Shown here one piece after another: positions 11,457 through 23,489 of a DNA stretch of 64,000 nt. Every line of letters starts with the position of its first letter. The first letter of the stretch is position 1. A model generated the notes under the pieces. It was not told where the DNA came from, made no database searches, and worked only from the letters and a program-made list of their open reading frames with translations. The stretch comes from Voacanga thouarsii (lineage: Eukaryota; Streptophyta; Magnoliopsida; Gentianales; Apocynaceae). A program made the translations under genes and the position numbers. The stretch spans positions 222,001 to 286,000 of the forward strand of contig JANUWF010002278.1 of assembly GCA_026120185.1 (NCBI GenBank), written 5' to 3'.

Positions 11457-12551
11457 TCAATAGAAAATGCCTATGACATATACAGAATGAAAAAAAGGGA
11501 TTTGTCTTTGTCTGCAATGGTTGTCTTTATATTTGCATAAAACTCTTTTCACCAGAGTTTCATTACGAAATTTAACACAAGCAACTAATTCGAACAAGCC
11601 CACTTTCTTTAATATTCCTTCAAAGGAACAATCCTTGAATTTATCAGTCTCAATCATCGTCTCTACTAACATTGCTTTTCTAGAGATTATCTTAAATTGT
11701 TCCAAACTTCTTTGTCACAGAACAAAGATTTTTCAATATTATTTGATCGTCTTTTTACTTTTTTAGGGGATTTTGCTCTGCCTATGTTGAAGCTCTTGTC
11801 TTTCTATTACCAACAGTAGATTTCTCTTCTAAAATTTCAACTTCATCCTTGTCAACAATCTCCAAAATCTTAGTCTCTCCAAGTTCTGATTCCTTTTCCT
11901 CAGAAATTTTCTTGGGGCTTACTAGTTTAGAAGTTCCAGTATCACCTGCACTTTTTTAGACAATTTTTTTGCAGTAAACAATTTTTCCCAAACCTCCAAA
12001 ATCCTATTCACCTCTTTAGGATTCATATATGAATTCTACACAAATTGAACCACGAGATCTAATAGTTCTAAAGCAATAATAGAAGCATAAGGGATTCTAG
12101 ATTGTGCATCAATATTCACGGCCAAATCATCCCAATTTACATTAGCATTTTTTATTACCTCATTTTTAGATTCAAGTTCTTTAAACATTTGGACCACAGA
12201 TGGCTCCAAAAAGATATTAGGCTCCACAGATTTATCAAATATTTGTCTTTTAGCATGCTAATCAACAAACAATTTAGGCATGGAAAATATACAGCCTTCA
12301 CAAATTTCCAAAGTTTCTGGATGTATACAACTTAACACAAAGTTTTCAAACTCCCAACAAATAAGATTATATCACGACATGTATTAGCATCATCAACTAT
12401 GGGATTTTGAGTTTCAATAACAATACCTATGTCTGCTATAGAAGTGATTTCTATTGTAGAGGTCTCTAGTAGACTCGATTATGTTGCCGTCAAGTTTTCA
12501 AGGCTTGTTGTTAATGCCCTACACATTCTCCTTTGTGGTTTCTTTGCCATG
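11457..12551 (-). pseudogene. Env-like third ORF remnant of copia A
   Basis: Downstream of pol on the same strand, a frame opens at an ATG at 12,551, is broken by stops, and continues in the pieces 12,036-12,227 and 11,457-11,705. The latter piece has the pattern I associate with the 'envelope-like' or 'putative plant transposon protein' annotated after pol in Sireviruses: a helix-rich block, a lysine/valine/glycine-leucine segment and a short VYV-x-G-x-F motif before the break. The assignment rests on position and on recall of the family pattern. No signal peptide or membrane segment is evident, the frame is heavily damaged, and no working product is expected. Confidence 0.45.
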
Positions 12552-12934
12552 CTTAGGGTTTATATTCTATGTGGGTGTTAAGTTGTGAATGAGGGGGAGA
12601 GAAAATTTTGTACAAGAAAAACTGCCAGAAGGATGCCAAAATATATTGAACACTGAGTAAGAGCATTTCGGGTGAGGATTGTGTCCATTGATTTTTTTCC
12701 TCAACCACCTTTAGTATAACTTTCTTAATTAAATCCCTAGTTTCAAGGAGTTGTAATTGGTGTAAAATATTTTAAACTAACATTATTATAGAGTTAAATC
12801 TCTTTATATCTTCTGCATGTTTCCAATATCCATCAGGCTTTCCTTTTTGTTTCATTTTTCAAAATTTTCAGAAATAAAAACCACAAAAAAAACTTGTTGT
12901 ATATAGGTTTGACATGACAAAACTTCCATGTTAG

Positions 12935-14240
12935 AGTGAACAAAGTTCTAATGCTTTTTGTAATTTTTCAAATCGCATAGCATCTAGAGGTTTTGTTAGG
13001 ATGTATGCCAACTGCTTCTGTATGGAAACGTATTAAATCTACACAATCTTCTATTCCACAACCTTTCTAATGGAATTGTGCCTTATGTCAATATAATTTG
13101 TTCTTCTATGTTGTACTTGTATTGTCACAATAAATAATTAACTCCTTCTTATAATTCTGTAATCCTCCAGTATTTGTTTCATCTATAGCAATTGAGTAAA
13201 TATCTTCCAAAAGCAATGTATTAAGCTTTTATTGTAGACAGCGAAATGCAATTCTGTTTCTTACTATACCAAGACACTAGATTTTTTATAAAATAGAAGC
13301 ATCCTCTAGAAGTGCTTTTCTAATTATCATAATTTCCAATCCTATCGGCATCATGGAACCCAATGAGATCAGTATATAAGTCCTTACTAAAGTATATACC
13401 ATACTTAGAAATATGACAAACAAACTTGAGAATTCTTTTAATAACATTTAGATGTGACTCTCTCGGGCTTGATTAATATCTTGTACAAACTCTAGCACTA
13501 TAAGAAATATTAGAACGGCTTGCAATCATATATAGTAGTTCTCCAATCATGCTTTTGCAGAAATATTGATCTATATCTTGTCCTTTTTCATCCTTTAACC
13601 GCTTTTGACTAACATTTATTAGTGTGACACGTTTTTATTCATCCACATTGAACTATTTAAACAAGTTATAAGGATACTTGATTTAAGAGATTGAAAAAAA
13701 AAATCCTTTTTCTTCTATTTAATTTGCAAACTAAAAAAGAAAGTTAGTTTTCCAACTATACTTATTTCAAATTCAATGTCCATAAGCTCAACAAAGTCTT
13801 TTAGCAATTGTTTTGATGTTGATCCAAACACTATGTCATCAGTACAAACTTGAGCACTCATGAAATCTGCTCTTAGCTTCTCTTAACAAACATAGTTTTG
13901 TCTACTCCTCTTTTGTAGTGTCTTTTTCGTAAAGTGTAAAGCTTTTAGCACAAGCAACAACAAGTAACAGTCTAACTTATTCCAATATTGCTAAGAGAGA
14001 AAATGTTTCATAAAAGTTAATGCCTTCAACTTGAGTATAATCTTGTGCAACTAGCTTAACCTTACTTTTGATAATTTTTCCAAACTTATCAGTCTTGTTT
14101 CGAAATACCCATTTGGTTTCAATCAAATTTACATCTTTTGGTCGGGCATAGGCTCATATATATTATTTCACTCAAATTGTCAAAGCACTTCCAAAATTGC
14201 AACAATCGAGTGCTCATCTATCAATGCCTCTTCATAGGAA
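12935..14240 (-). pseudogene. Copia A reverse transcriptase and RNase H (degenerate)
   Basis: Reading from about 14,240 downward, fragments with ETKWVFRNK, then KLVAQDYTQVEGINFYETF, match the start of a copia RT. The catalytic box reads CTDDIVFGS near 13,840, so the usual Tyr and Val before the two Asp are replaced while both Asp remain. The RNase H section near 13,200-13,370 shows LIGFHDAD and SWYSKKQN. The C-terminal tail near 12,950-13,020 shows ILTKPLDAMRFEKL, the usual end of plant copia pol. Stops and frame changes separate these parts. Upstream it is interrupted at about 14,240; downstream follow a spacer and the env-like remnant. Confidence 0.85.
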
Positions 14241-14244
14241 TCCA

Positions 14245-15977
14245 TCCAAGCAATATGCTAAAGCTAAAGAAGGGAGATGGAGATTCAAACCACATTCCAT
14301 GGTACTAAAGAAGAATTTAAATTATGAAGGCTTTCAATGGAGGATTCAAGCCAAACAAGCCACTAAGCCAAGGAATATAAAGAAAGTAAATAAGTGGGTG
14401 CCAAAGGGAAGCTTGAAAGTGTTAGAATTCATGGACTCCTAAAGGCGGAAAACACTCACGAATCCTATCCAAGGACCTAGGCCAAACGATTAACGTCAAT
14501 CTAAAGGTTGCTGAATTACCTCTGTATCGCTATAAGCAAGACCTTTGCTCTCAGATTTCCAAGCGTACGTGCACTTCAAACGATTACCAGACGCTGCAAT
14601 ATGCGAACGTCCTTTATCAGATACACACGGCGAAACCAACTCGTTACCCGAGAATGCCAGCGTCTAGGGTTTTGAGAGGCTTAATTTTTCTTGGTTAGAG
14701 GCACAAATATTTTTATGAGAAGTCTGTAACAAAAATACAATTAGGGTTTTCTTTTAAAACCACACAAACTTCTTGGAATCTAACTCTCATAATATCTTAT
14801 CATATCTTATTTTAAGTTCAAATTAAATTAAAATTGATATAATAAGATTCTGCCATTATCTCAGTAATTTAAGTAATTAATTTACTGAGTCAGATTCTTA
14901 TAATCTGGACATCCTCTAAATATATTGAATGTAGACATATTTCCAAATTCATTGTATCTGGTCACTTTTCTAAGTTTGATGAACCTAGACACATTTCCAG
15001 ATACATCGTACCTGGTCACCAGAAAAATAACCTAATGTGTGATCCTATAGGTTCATTTAACACTGGCAGTGTGCCCAAATCACATTTAAAGTGGCCCACG
15101 AGTTATAAGTCGTTTCTAGCAATATATTATAACTATCCAAGTTAAATGAAGATCAATGATCTTTTTGAACCAAGTCATAACTTCATATTTAGTCCTTCTG
15201 TCACACGATATCCAAATTAAGCATAAGGCACGAAGTATGTCATCTTTATTAAGCTTAATCAACTATTTCCTGATCTCATAGTAGACTGTTCAAACAAATG
15301 ATATCAATATCTCAAATTGATATATTTAAGCACTGCCATGCATTTTAACAGTCTAACTTATCAAAGAGCCCATGGACATCTATCCCAAAATTGAGAGGGA
15401 CAAATTTTTTCACTATCAATCATATTCCTCTCCCTGGTTTATTCTATATCCAATAGTAATCTAATTTATTATCTAGTTAAAGACAACTTTAGACAACATC
15501 AAAATATAGAATTTATCAAGTAGGAAACTATGATGAATTCAAGTCAAATGACTTCTAATATCATTATGGCTAGAAAGTACTTATGACATGTCCTATGAAG
15601 TACTCTCACAGTGAATCATGTCTAATACAATGTTCTCTAACATTTATTTATATTTTAACTTGATATCACATATATCCATGACTAATAAAATATAGCCATC
15701 AAGTTACAAATATACTAATATTAATTTATTATTGTTCCACTAATAATAATCGATCAGGGATAATTTAAGAATAGTTATTGTATTTGTTATAGGGTTTTAC
15801 TATCAAATCACATACTTGATGACCACATAACTAAATGCACTATTCATGGAAAGCAATGCTTCGTATTATTACATAATACATAACGACAATAGTATAAGTA
15901 CAAATTGTTTTAGGGCATAGCCCTAACAGAAAGACATTCAAGAAGACAAATCAAGATTCAAGAATGTTGTCAAGTGA
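14245..15977 (+). pseudogene. Basic ORF fragment interrupted by solo LTR-K
   Basis: The plus-strand frame from about 14,245 (KQYAKAKEGRWRFKP...) runs to KWVPKGSLK at 14,419. LTR-K with its GAAAG duplication follows. Resuming after the second GAAAG at 15,934 the frame stays open for a further 14 codons and ends at a TGA at 15,975-15,977. The stop at 14,440-14,442 therefore belongs to the LTR, not to the original gene. The product is rich in Lys, Arg and Gln, with no zinc knuckle or catalytic motif. It could be the C-terminal end of a gag- or LINE ORF1-like protein, but I do not recognise it. The first residues upstream of about 14,245 are antisense to copia A. Confidence 0.45.
14420..15928 (-). 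mobile_element. Solo LTR-K (copia type), TSD GAAAG
   Basis: The LTR begins TGTTAG at 14,420 and ends CTAACA at 15,928, a perfect 6-bp terminal inverted repeat. It is flanked by identical 5-bp target duplications GAAAG at 14,415-14,419 and 15,929-15,933. At 1,509 bp, non-coding and without internal region, PBS or PPT, it is a solo LTR left by recombination between the two LTRs of a full element. On the minus strand it reads TGTTAGGGCTATGCCC..., a copia-style LTR start. It differs from LTR families B, D, E and F in this window. Confidence 0.92.
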
Positions 15978-16904
15978 TGGAGGATCAAAGAAGGGCCAAG
16001 AGAGCATAGGAGGAAGCTGAAAACACAAGAAAAGTCGACTATGTGGAGACCAGTGCAGACCCGATGCCAGGCCCAATAATCCTACCTAGCGCCAGGCCCT
16101 CTCGGCCCATTAGCCAATTTTAGCAGCACCAAACCCAGCTAGCCGACCTGGTGCTAGGTCACTTTGGGCTTAGTCCTATTTTGGTGAGTTTTCTTGTCTT
16201 GTTTTTATGTTTTTTTTTCAATTTAATTTCCACGACTTTTATTATATAATAGGGATATTTTGGACCTTTTAAACACTTGAATAGTTGAGATTTCATCTCA
16301 CCTTAGTTAGGTTTACATGCCTACATATATGGCATTATAACATTTCAATGTAACAAGTTTGAATATTGATAGAAATCAAAAAGTCTCTTTTAAGAGCTTT
16401 TAAGAGGCGATTCCTCTTGAGTAAATCCCATGAACATCAAGACCATTCTTAAGGCCTAGTTCTTCCCTATGTATTGAGTTTATAAACTCTTTTAGGATAG
16501 ATCAATTATCTTGCTAATTTGGGCCATAGGTTATAGCTAATCTAAGATTCTTGTTGGAGGTAAAGTTGGTTACCTAAATCATCTTTTTCGAAGTGTTCTT
16601 GATTTCTTGTTGAATCAAGGGTCTTTAGTTGTAATTTGGATGACTTGATTCTCATTTCTAGTGTTCTATGTTCTCTATTTTAGCTTAGGGTCCTAGTATT
16701 TGAATTGGGTGTGTCATTTCTTCACTAAACTCACTGTTTTGAGTTCTTACATGGGTCTTGCATTTTACCCTAAATTTAGCCACAAAATTCATTGAGAAAA
16801 CACCCCCAAGATCATATCACCTCTTTAGTATTTTTTAGTTCTAGTGTTGATGCATAACTGACATATTTTACCATGTTCTTGTAGTCAACTTTTGGCCTTT
16901 GTCA

Positions 16905-16908
<4 letters not shown>

Positions 16909-16949
<41 letters not shown>
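16909..16949. repeat. (TA)n microsatellite
   Basis: About twenty TA units lie at the right edge of the unidentified insert and abut resumed copia A coding sequence at about 16,950. The run may be the tail of the inserted element. Confidence 0.9.
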
Positions 16950-16951
<2 letters not shown>

Positions 16952-17679
16952 ATTCATCTAGACTTTGAATGATTAAGTCTGATGGATGATACTCCTTTAT
17001 CCTTGAAGACAGAATCTTTAGTTGTACATCTTTTTGTTCTTTATCAGAATTAGTTTCTTCATCAATGTTAACTTTTTCTGATTTATTCTTCTTAGCAAGA
17101 ATAACTTCACCATTATCTCTTACTATCATTGACTCCTTTTAACTAGCTATCTGAAAGTCTTCAACCATAATATTTATTAATTCCATGACGACTTGTCTCT
17201 TTTTGTTGTGCACCCGATATGCTTTGCTATTTTTAAAATATCCAAGAAAAATTCCTTCATCATTCCTTGCATCAAATTTTCCTAAATGTTCTCTATTATT
17301 AAGTATATATCATTTACTTAAAAAAATGTAAAAGTAGTTTCGCTAAGGTTTGTGGCTATTCCAAATTTTATACATAGTTTTGTTTGTGTGAGATCTAAAA
17401 TGCATTCTATTGATGATATGAAAAGCAGTGTTCAACACTTCTGCCCATTATCTGTGAGACATCTCCTTGGCATTTAATATCACTTTGGCCATTTCTTAAA
17501 TGGTTCAATATTTGCATTCCACAACACCATTCCACTGGGGTGTTTTTGGTACTAAAACTCCTATTAAATGCCATTCTCAACACAAAAATCATCAAATTGT
17601 TTATTGTCAAATTCCTTTCCATGATTACTTCTCAGCCTTTTCAAGCTTGAACCTTTTTGAGTTTGTAAATATAAACATA
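16950..17679 (-). pseudogene. Copia A integrase C-terminal half and IN-RT linker
   Basis: From 17,679 downward the minus strand gives FTNSKRFKLEKAEK, then a shifted frame SNHGKEFDNKQFDDFC (integrase core around the second catalytic Asp). It continues with a shifted PQWNGVVE (the conserved block before the catalytic Glu), then DEGIFLGYFKNSKAYRV and the acidic linker ending DLIIQSLDES near 16,950. The pieces are in order but frame-shifted, with stops after the catalytic Glu region. The upstream half of the domain lies 33 kb away at 50,961-51,314, beyond CACTA2. Confidence 0.85.
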
Positions 17680-17689
17680 AACTACAAAA

Positions 17690-18345
17690 TTATAGCCTTC
17701 CGTGGCAAAACATTTTCCTAGCTAAACCCTTTTTTTCCTCGCTATAGCCCTTCAATGAGGAAAAATATTTTGTCGCCCATTCCTTACTGAAGCACTGTCA
17801 CCAAAGCATTCAAGCAACAAAACTTTGTATTTTGTCACCAATGTGAGCCTTTTAGTGAGGAAAATATTTCCTCGCTAAAGCCCCCATTTTTCGCTAAGAA
17901 AAGTTTTGTCATAAAAACTACAAAAGTTTTGTCACTAAAAGTTATAGTTTTGTCGCTAATGATAAAGGGCCAATTTTATTTCAAAAATTAAATACGTTGG
18001 TAAAAATATTTTATGTGCTTTTAGCAACAAAAATTTTTGTTGCCAAAAAACCTCAACGATGACTAAAAGTTTCCTAGCTAAAGCCCCCTTTTTTTCCTCG
18101 CTAGAAATGTATAAGGATTTTTGGCGAGGAAAACTTTGTTGCCAAAAAGTCTTATTAGCTAGGAAAAGTTTTCTCACCAAATAGTCATGCTTTTTTGGTG
18201 AGGGAAACTTTATCGCCAAAGCTTATCATTGGCGAGAAAACATTTCCTAACTCTTCGGTGAGGAAATGTTTCCTCGCCAAAAAGCCTTATTGGTGATAAA
18301 ATATTTATCATTGGTCGCAAAAGAGTTATTAAAAATTTTTTTAAA
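17690..18345 (-). repeat. Subterminal motif cluster of CACTA2
   Basis: Dense short motifs (TTTCCTCGCTA, TAGCTAGGAAA, TTTGTCGCC and TTTTGTCACTAAA) occur in both orientations, like the 10,440-10,800 end of CACTA1. In CACTA elements such clusters are transposase-binding sites. The long minus-strand frame here is a by-product of the repeats. Confidence 0.7.
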
Positions 18346-18439
18346 AAAATCTTGAATTTTTACAAAACTTGCACGTACTACACAATGCATTACTTCTTAT
18401 TGCACAGCCCATGCACTCCCACCACACCTGATTGCCCAA

Positions 18440-18812
18440 TTAATTGGAGAATGGACACTGAAAGCAAGATTTGAACGCTGGTCTGGCGAGAGTGTAATGC
18501 ACCACTAAACTGTTGGGCCAAACTTTATATTTTGTCATATCTTTATTTATTTATTTATTTAAGCTATTTCTAAAGTTCTATTTGATTTTTTTTAAATATT
18601 GGTATTATGACAAAATATAAGAATTGATTTTTTTAATTAATTGGAGAATGCACACTAAAAGCAAGATTCGAACGTTGTCTAGCGAGAGTGCAATGCGCCA
18701 CTCAACCGCTAGGCCAAACTTTATATTTTGTCATATCTTTATTTATCTATTTTAACTTTTTGTAACGTTCTATTTGATTTTTTTAAATATTGGTATTATA
18801 ACAAACTATAAT
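18440..18812 (-). repeat. 197-bp tandem duplication carrying tRNA-like Pol III boxes
   Basis: Units start at about 18,440 and 18,637 (anchor 'aattggagaatg' at 18,442 and 18,639). On the minus strand each contains an A-box-like TGGCCTAGCGGTTGAGTGG (TGGCCCAACAGTTTAGTGG in the other) and, 30-35 bases on, a B-box-like GTTCGAATC (GTTCAAATC). That spacing is right for a tRNA. The T-arm does not pair properly and no acceptor stem forms, so this is not a working tRNA gene. It may be a SINE head or a tRNA-like insertion carried by the CACTA element. Confidence 0.45.
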
Positions 18813-18828
18813 AATCATATTAAGTTTG

Positions 18829-20756
18829 CAACAGTAACAACAACAACAATAATAAACTAAGCCTTAATCCCAAGTAACTTGGAGTCGGCTACATGAACCA
18901 ACGTCCGGCAACATGCGATCATCCACATGAATCCTCTCTCGCCATTTTCTTCTATCGAACGTCATACTCTCATCCAAATCTAACAAAGACATATCTCTCC
19001 TAATCACCTCTATCCATGTCGTTTTAGGCTTACCTCTACCTCTGTCTAACCTATCCTGCCTCACTCTCTGCATCGTCCTAACAGGAGCATCTGACGGTCT
19101 TCTCTGAACATGTCCAAACCAACGCAGACGACTTTCTCTCATCTTTTCCTCAATGGATGCCACGCCCACCTTTTCCCTAATGGTTTCATTTCTAACTCTA
19201 TCCTTTCTAATATATTCACACATCCACCGTAACATACGCATCTCAACTACTTTCATTTTTTTAATATGATACCTTTTAACTATCCAACATTCCGTACCGT
19301 ATAACAAAGTAGGTCTTATAGCTTTCCTGTAAAACTTTTCCTTTAGATTCAATGGTACATTACGATCACAGAGAATACCAGTCGCACTCCTCCGTTTCAA
19401 CAAACCCGCCTTAACTCGATGTGCAACATTGCTATCGAGCTCTCCATCTTTCTGAATAATAGATCCTAGATATCAGAAACAATCAGCTAACGGTATATAT
19501 TTACCTTCCAAAGTTACACTTTGGGCTATGTTTCTGCTACCACTAAACTTACATTCCATATACTCTGTTTTACTCCTACTAATTCTGAAGCCCTTGGATG
19601 CCAATGTCTGCCACCACAACTCCAATTTAGCATTTACCCCGACTCTAGTCTCATCAATCAACACAATATCATCCGCAAACAACATACACCACGGCACCAC
19701 CTCCTGTATAGTGCATGTCAACTCATCCATAATGGTTGTAAAGAGGAGAGTGCTAAGCGCTGATCTTTGATGCACCCTGAAGTAATAGGGAACTCTGCAG
19801 TCATGGCGCAAGTCTTTACACTTGTACATGCTCCCTCATACATATCTTTAATGAGAGTAATATATTTTATTGATACACCTTTCTTGGCAACACCCACCAA
19901 ACTACTTCTCCGGCCACCTTGTCATAAGCTTTCTCCAAGTCAATAAATACCATATGTAAATCTTTCTTTCTTTCCCTATCATATTCAATCATCTGCCGTA
20001 ATAAATGAATTACCTCCGTAGTGGAACGCCCAGGCATAAAACCAAACTAATTATCGAAAATTTGTATAATGTCCCGTAACCTCTGTTCAATCACTCTCTC
20101 CCAAAGTTTCGTAGTATGACTCATGAGTTTAATCCCACGGTAATTGGCACAATCTTGAACATCCTCTTTATTCTTGTACAGAGGAATCAGAGTACTCTTC
20201 CTCCACTCTGTAGGCATCTTATTAACTTTATATATCTTGTTGAACAAACTTGTCAGCCACGAAATACCTATGTCTCCTAAACACTTCCAAACCTCGATCG
20301 GTATACCATCCGGTCCTACAGCCTTTTTTGGACTCATCCTTTTAAGGGCATATTGAACTTCATGCTTCTGAATACAACGAATTCACGCACGGTTAACCTC
20401 TTCGTTAGAAATCACCAGGCTACCTACCCTTGGAACTTAGACTTGACTCCCGTTGAATAACTTAACAAAATACAATCTCCATCTCTCCTTTATTTCTTCG
20501 TCCTTAACTAAAAACTCTGTGGTTGTTGTCCTTTACACATTTCACCACACCTATATCTTTCATCTTCTTCTCCCTATAACGAGCCAGTCTATATATATTC
20601 TTCTTCCTGTCTTTGGTATCTAACTTTTCATATAAATCCTTGTAAACTATGGATCTTGCGCTTCTAACAGCTTCTTTAGCTTTTCTTCGCACGACCTTGT
20701 ATTTCTCAAAATTCTCATCACTCCACACTTCCCTAACTATGTCATTACATTGTTAA
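18829..20756 (-). mobile_element. RTE-type LINE, 5'-truncated
   Basis: Minus-strand fragments spell out one RT protein of the RTE clade in order, from the EN-RT linker through RT to the C-terminal region. The 3' end at about 18,829-18,852 is a short repeat tail (TTG/TTA units on the minus strand) rather than poly(A), as is usual for RTE elements. The endonuclease domain is missing, so the copy is 5'-truncated at about 20,756. There it meets TA/TG microsatellite DNA of CACTA2. I could not define a target-site duplication. Confidence 0.85.
18864..20728 (-). pseudogene. RTE LINE reverse transcriptase ORF (broken)
   Basis: Successive frames are 20,504-20,728 (basic EN-RT linker), 20,047-20,337 (GPDGIPIEVWK, IPLYKNKEDVQDCANYRGIK), about 19,900-20,046 ([21 protein letters not shown]), 19,473-19,829 (catalytic LFADDIVLI) and 18,864-19,403 (LLYGTECW, RLRWFGHVQRRP; end of the protein). 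FADD and FIDLEKAYD are the two RT metal-binding boxes and both are intact. In-frame stops and shifts near 20,046, 19,830 and 19,440 split the ORF. The protein would have performed target-primed reverse transcription. Without the endonuclease and an intact frame this copy is inactive. Confidence 0.88.
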
Positions 20757-20792
20757 ATGATTTATATATATAGAACGATTAGAAAAAAGACT

Positions 20793-20849
<57 letters not shown>

Positions 20850-20875
20850 AAACTTACACACCTAAATGTACATAT

Positions 20876-20928
<53 letters not shown>

Positions 20929-20979
20929 TATACTCGTATATATACAACACATATACATATACACACACACACACGCACG

Positions 20980-21011
<32 letters not shown>

Positions 21012-21147
21012 AATGAACACATATATATACATACACACACACACATATATATACACAAGATGTACAAAATATATATATATATATATATTTATGCACACCA
21101 TATACATAAATGTACATATATACATACAACACATACATATATATATT

Positions 21148-21182
<35 letters not shown>

Positions 21183-21248
21183 TTATATATATGCATGTAT
21201 GTATAACAAACATATATATACACAACACATACATATATATACATATAT
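20757..21248. repeat. Microsatellite block (TA, TG/CA) of CACTA2
   Basis: Alternating (TA)n, (TG)n at about 20,813-20,847, (CA)n at about 20,890-20,921, 20,957-20,997 and 21,150-21,180, and mixed TACA runs. Similar tracts occur at 46,229-46,366 and 48,156-48,330, on the other side of the inserted LTRs, so this was once one block. The apparent ORFs rich in Cys-Val or His-Thr are repeat translations. Confidence 0.9.
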
Positions 21249-21453
21249 TGTAACACCCCTTTTATATACGTAGCCTAAATGGGCCGAGGATGTTACCCCA
21301 TTCTTCGGACCAGGGGTCTTTATAACACGGTAAAAAAGAATGATAAATCTCTGGCGCTTAAACCTAAATTACATCTTAATGGAATCTGTCATGATCAATA
21401 AATATAAACTCTAAGTTTAGCTAATAGAGGATCTAATTATCCGAACAGAAGTA

Positions 21454-21579
<126 letters not shown>

Positions 21580-22945
21580 GTATCAAGACCTATTGCTACT
21601 ACAAAATAGAATTTCATCTCCTAGTCTTGATAAACTTACATCATCTTGAAAATGCGATTAGAGAAAATGTGTGAGATTATGACTAATCTTAGTAAAAGCA
21701 AGGTGTGTGGTTGTGGCACAATTTTAAAAATACATGTCATAATACATGAATAAAAATAATTTGAACGGATATACTCATAATGAAATTTACTCTTATGCGA
21801 AATCTAATTTTGGGGAAAAATGAGTATATATTGTTGTACTGCTTAAACAAAATGTTTATCGGATAAAATGCTAAACTGCACAACACAATTCTGGAATAAA
21901 TTTTTCATTTATACAAAGTCTTGAACCCGATTTTTCCCACATCGTGTATCGTTATGGTACCATATTAGGAAATTTAATCCCGATGTGTCCTATGTGGCTA
22001 AGACATAACCAATGCCAAAATAGCATGTAGGGTGTACATCCCTACTGAGAGAATACCCCCCAAATATTTCTCTCGTCTAATCTATCAGGAGAATGTCCCA
22101 CGTCCCTCCTCCAGTTTTGCCTACTGAAAACCGTGTCGTTAGCTAAGGACTAGGCTTGGTCACCTAGAACTGATGCCCGTTTGGTAAAACACAGACATTA
22201 GAAGATGGCCAATCTTTCAGTAGTCTCTCCTAAATTAAAGCGAGCTAGTCCTAGAACCTCGTCCATTTAGTACTCAATGTCTAAATTTAATGTAATTCAA
22301 GAAATTTCCATTTCAATTTGGAATATATAATTTTATTTCTAAAAAGAAAATATCATTTCAGTCATAGATAATTCATTTTTCCAAACTCAGTTCGATCAAA
22401 GCTCAAAAGCGCATTTTTTCACAAGATTTCCAAAACCAAAATCCTTATATCTGTTCTAGCAATTTATGCAAGGCATAATAATTCATAATTCAACATTTTC
22501 TTTGTAAAAAAGTAATAATAATTGGAGCCATTTTAAATAAAGTTTGTTCCATGATTTTCGCAATGTTTGCATGCATGAAAATGCATAAAGTTAACATGCA
22601 CATGTTTTTCATAACATTTAATGTGAGGCTCCATAAATATATGTAGTACTTATGAGGAGACTTTATAAAAATTATTCATGCCTAAAAATGTCATAAGAAT
22701 TTATAGATGAGCTTACTTTTCATGTATAGGCAATTATCCAAAATGGCATACTCATAATTTAATACATAATGTTTATAGCATGAACATAAATCATTTTATG
22801 AATTTTTGACAAAACAATATAAGTGCATATATCTTGCATGAAATAATTGTAGTGAGATGCAAGGATTTACAAATTCTAAAAGAATTCGCATTAAAAAAAA
22901 TCATAGAAATACAAGGACTTACCTGTGTCCAAGCTTAGCAAAACG

Positions 22946-23143
22946 TCTTCACTTAAACTAAGTTCTCACAACACTTCCTCTGCCTAAGTCCATCACGTCT
23001 AACATATATATAATATATAGGAATTAATTTCTTATTTATATTAATCTTCACTTAAACTAAGTTCTCACAACACTTCCTCTGCCTAAGTCCATCACGTCTA
23101 ACATATATATAATATATAGGAATTAATTTCTTATTTATATTAA
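22946..23143. repeat. Perfect 99-bp tandem duplication in LTR-G
   Basis: The unit beginning 'cttcacttaaactaag' at 22,947 is repeated from 23,046 with no mismatch that I can see, including the internal 'atatatataatatatagg'. Identity over the full unit indicates a recent duplication or an assembly artefact. Confidence 0.9.
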
Positions 23144-23489
23144 TCTAAATAAAGCATTAATTGAGACCCTAGGATAATTATGGAATTACTTAGGTCTAAA
23201 GTAATTCCAAAACGCTTAGCAATAAAACTTAATTAATTCTAATTATAACGTATACGTCATGAAATTAAATAGCCTACTAAAGAATACACAATTCAAATAG
23301 CATAGAATTCTCCGATTTCTTTATTAACACTAATGGCCAAACACAGCCTTAATTATCATGCAAAACCATAATTATCCATACACATCCTAATTAACTATGC
23401 TAGCCCTAATTATCCATGTAAACCCTATTTAATCAAGGAAAATTTTAATTATCCAAGCAACTCCCTTACCAATTGTTCAACCAAATACA

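Larger units (their letters stand above)
14240..16949 (+). mobile_element. Unidentified insert between IN and RT of copia A
   Basis: Copia A coding sequence stops near 14,240 and resumes near 16,950. The edges carry similar sequence (ggaatccatc at about 14,230 and ggattcatc at about 16,950), which may be an imperfect target duplication of 9-10 bp. Inside are a plus-strand basic frame, about 900 bases of non-coding DNA and a terminal (TA)n run. The insert was itself hit by solo LTR-K. I do not recognise the family. A LINE or a MULE are possible but unproven, and the homologous copia linker may also have lost sequence here. Confidence 0.4.

Noticed and set aside
18460..18720. Functional tRNA genes
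   Set aside because: A- and B-box-like motifs are present, but the acceptor and T stems do not pair.
20757..21273. Long open frames rich in Cys/Val or His/Thr on both strands
   Set aside because: They are translations of TA/TG/CA microsatellites, open in several frames on both strands, with no domain.
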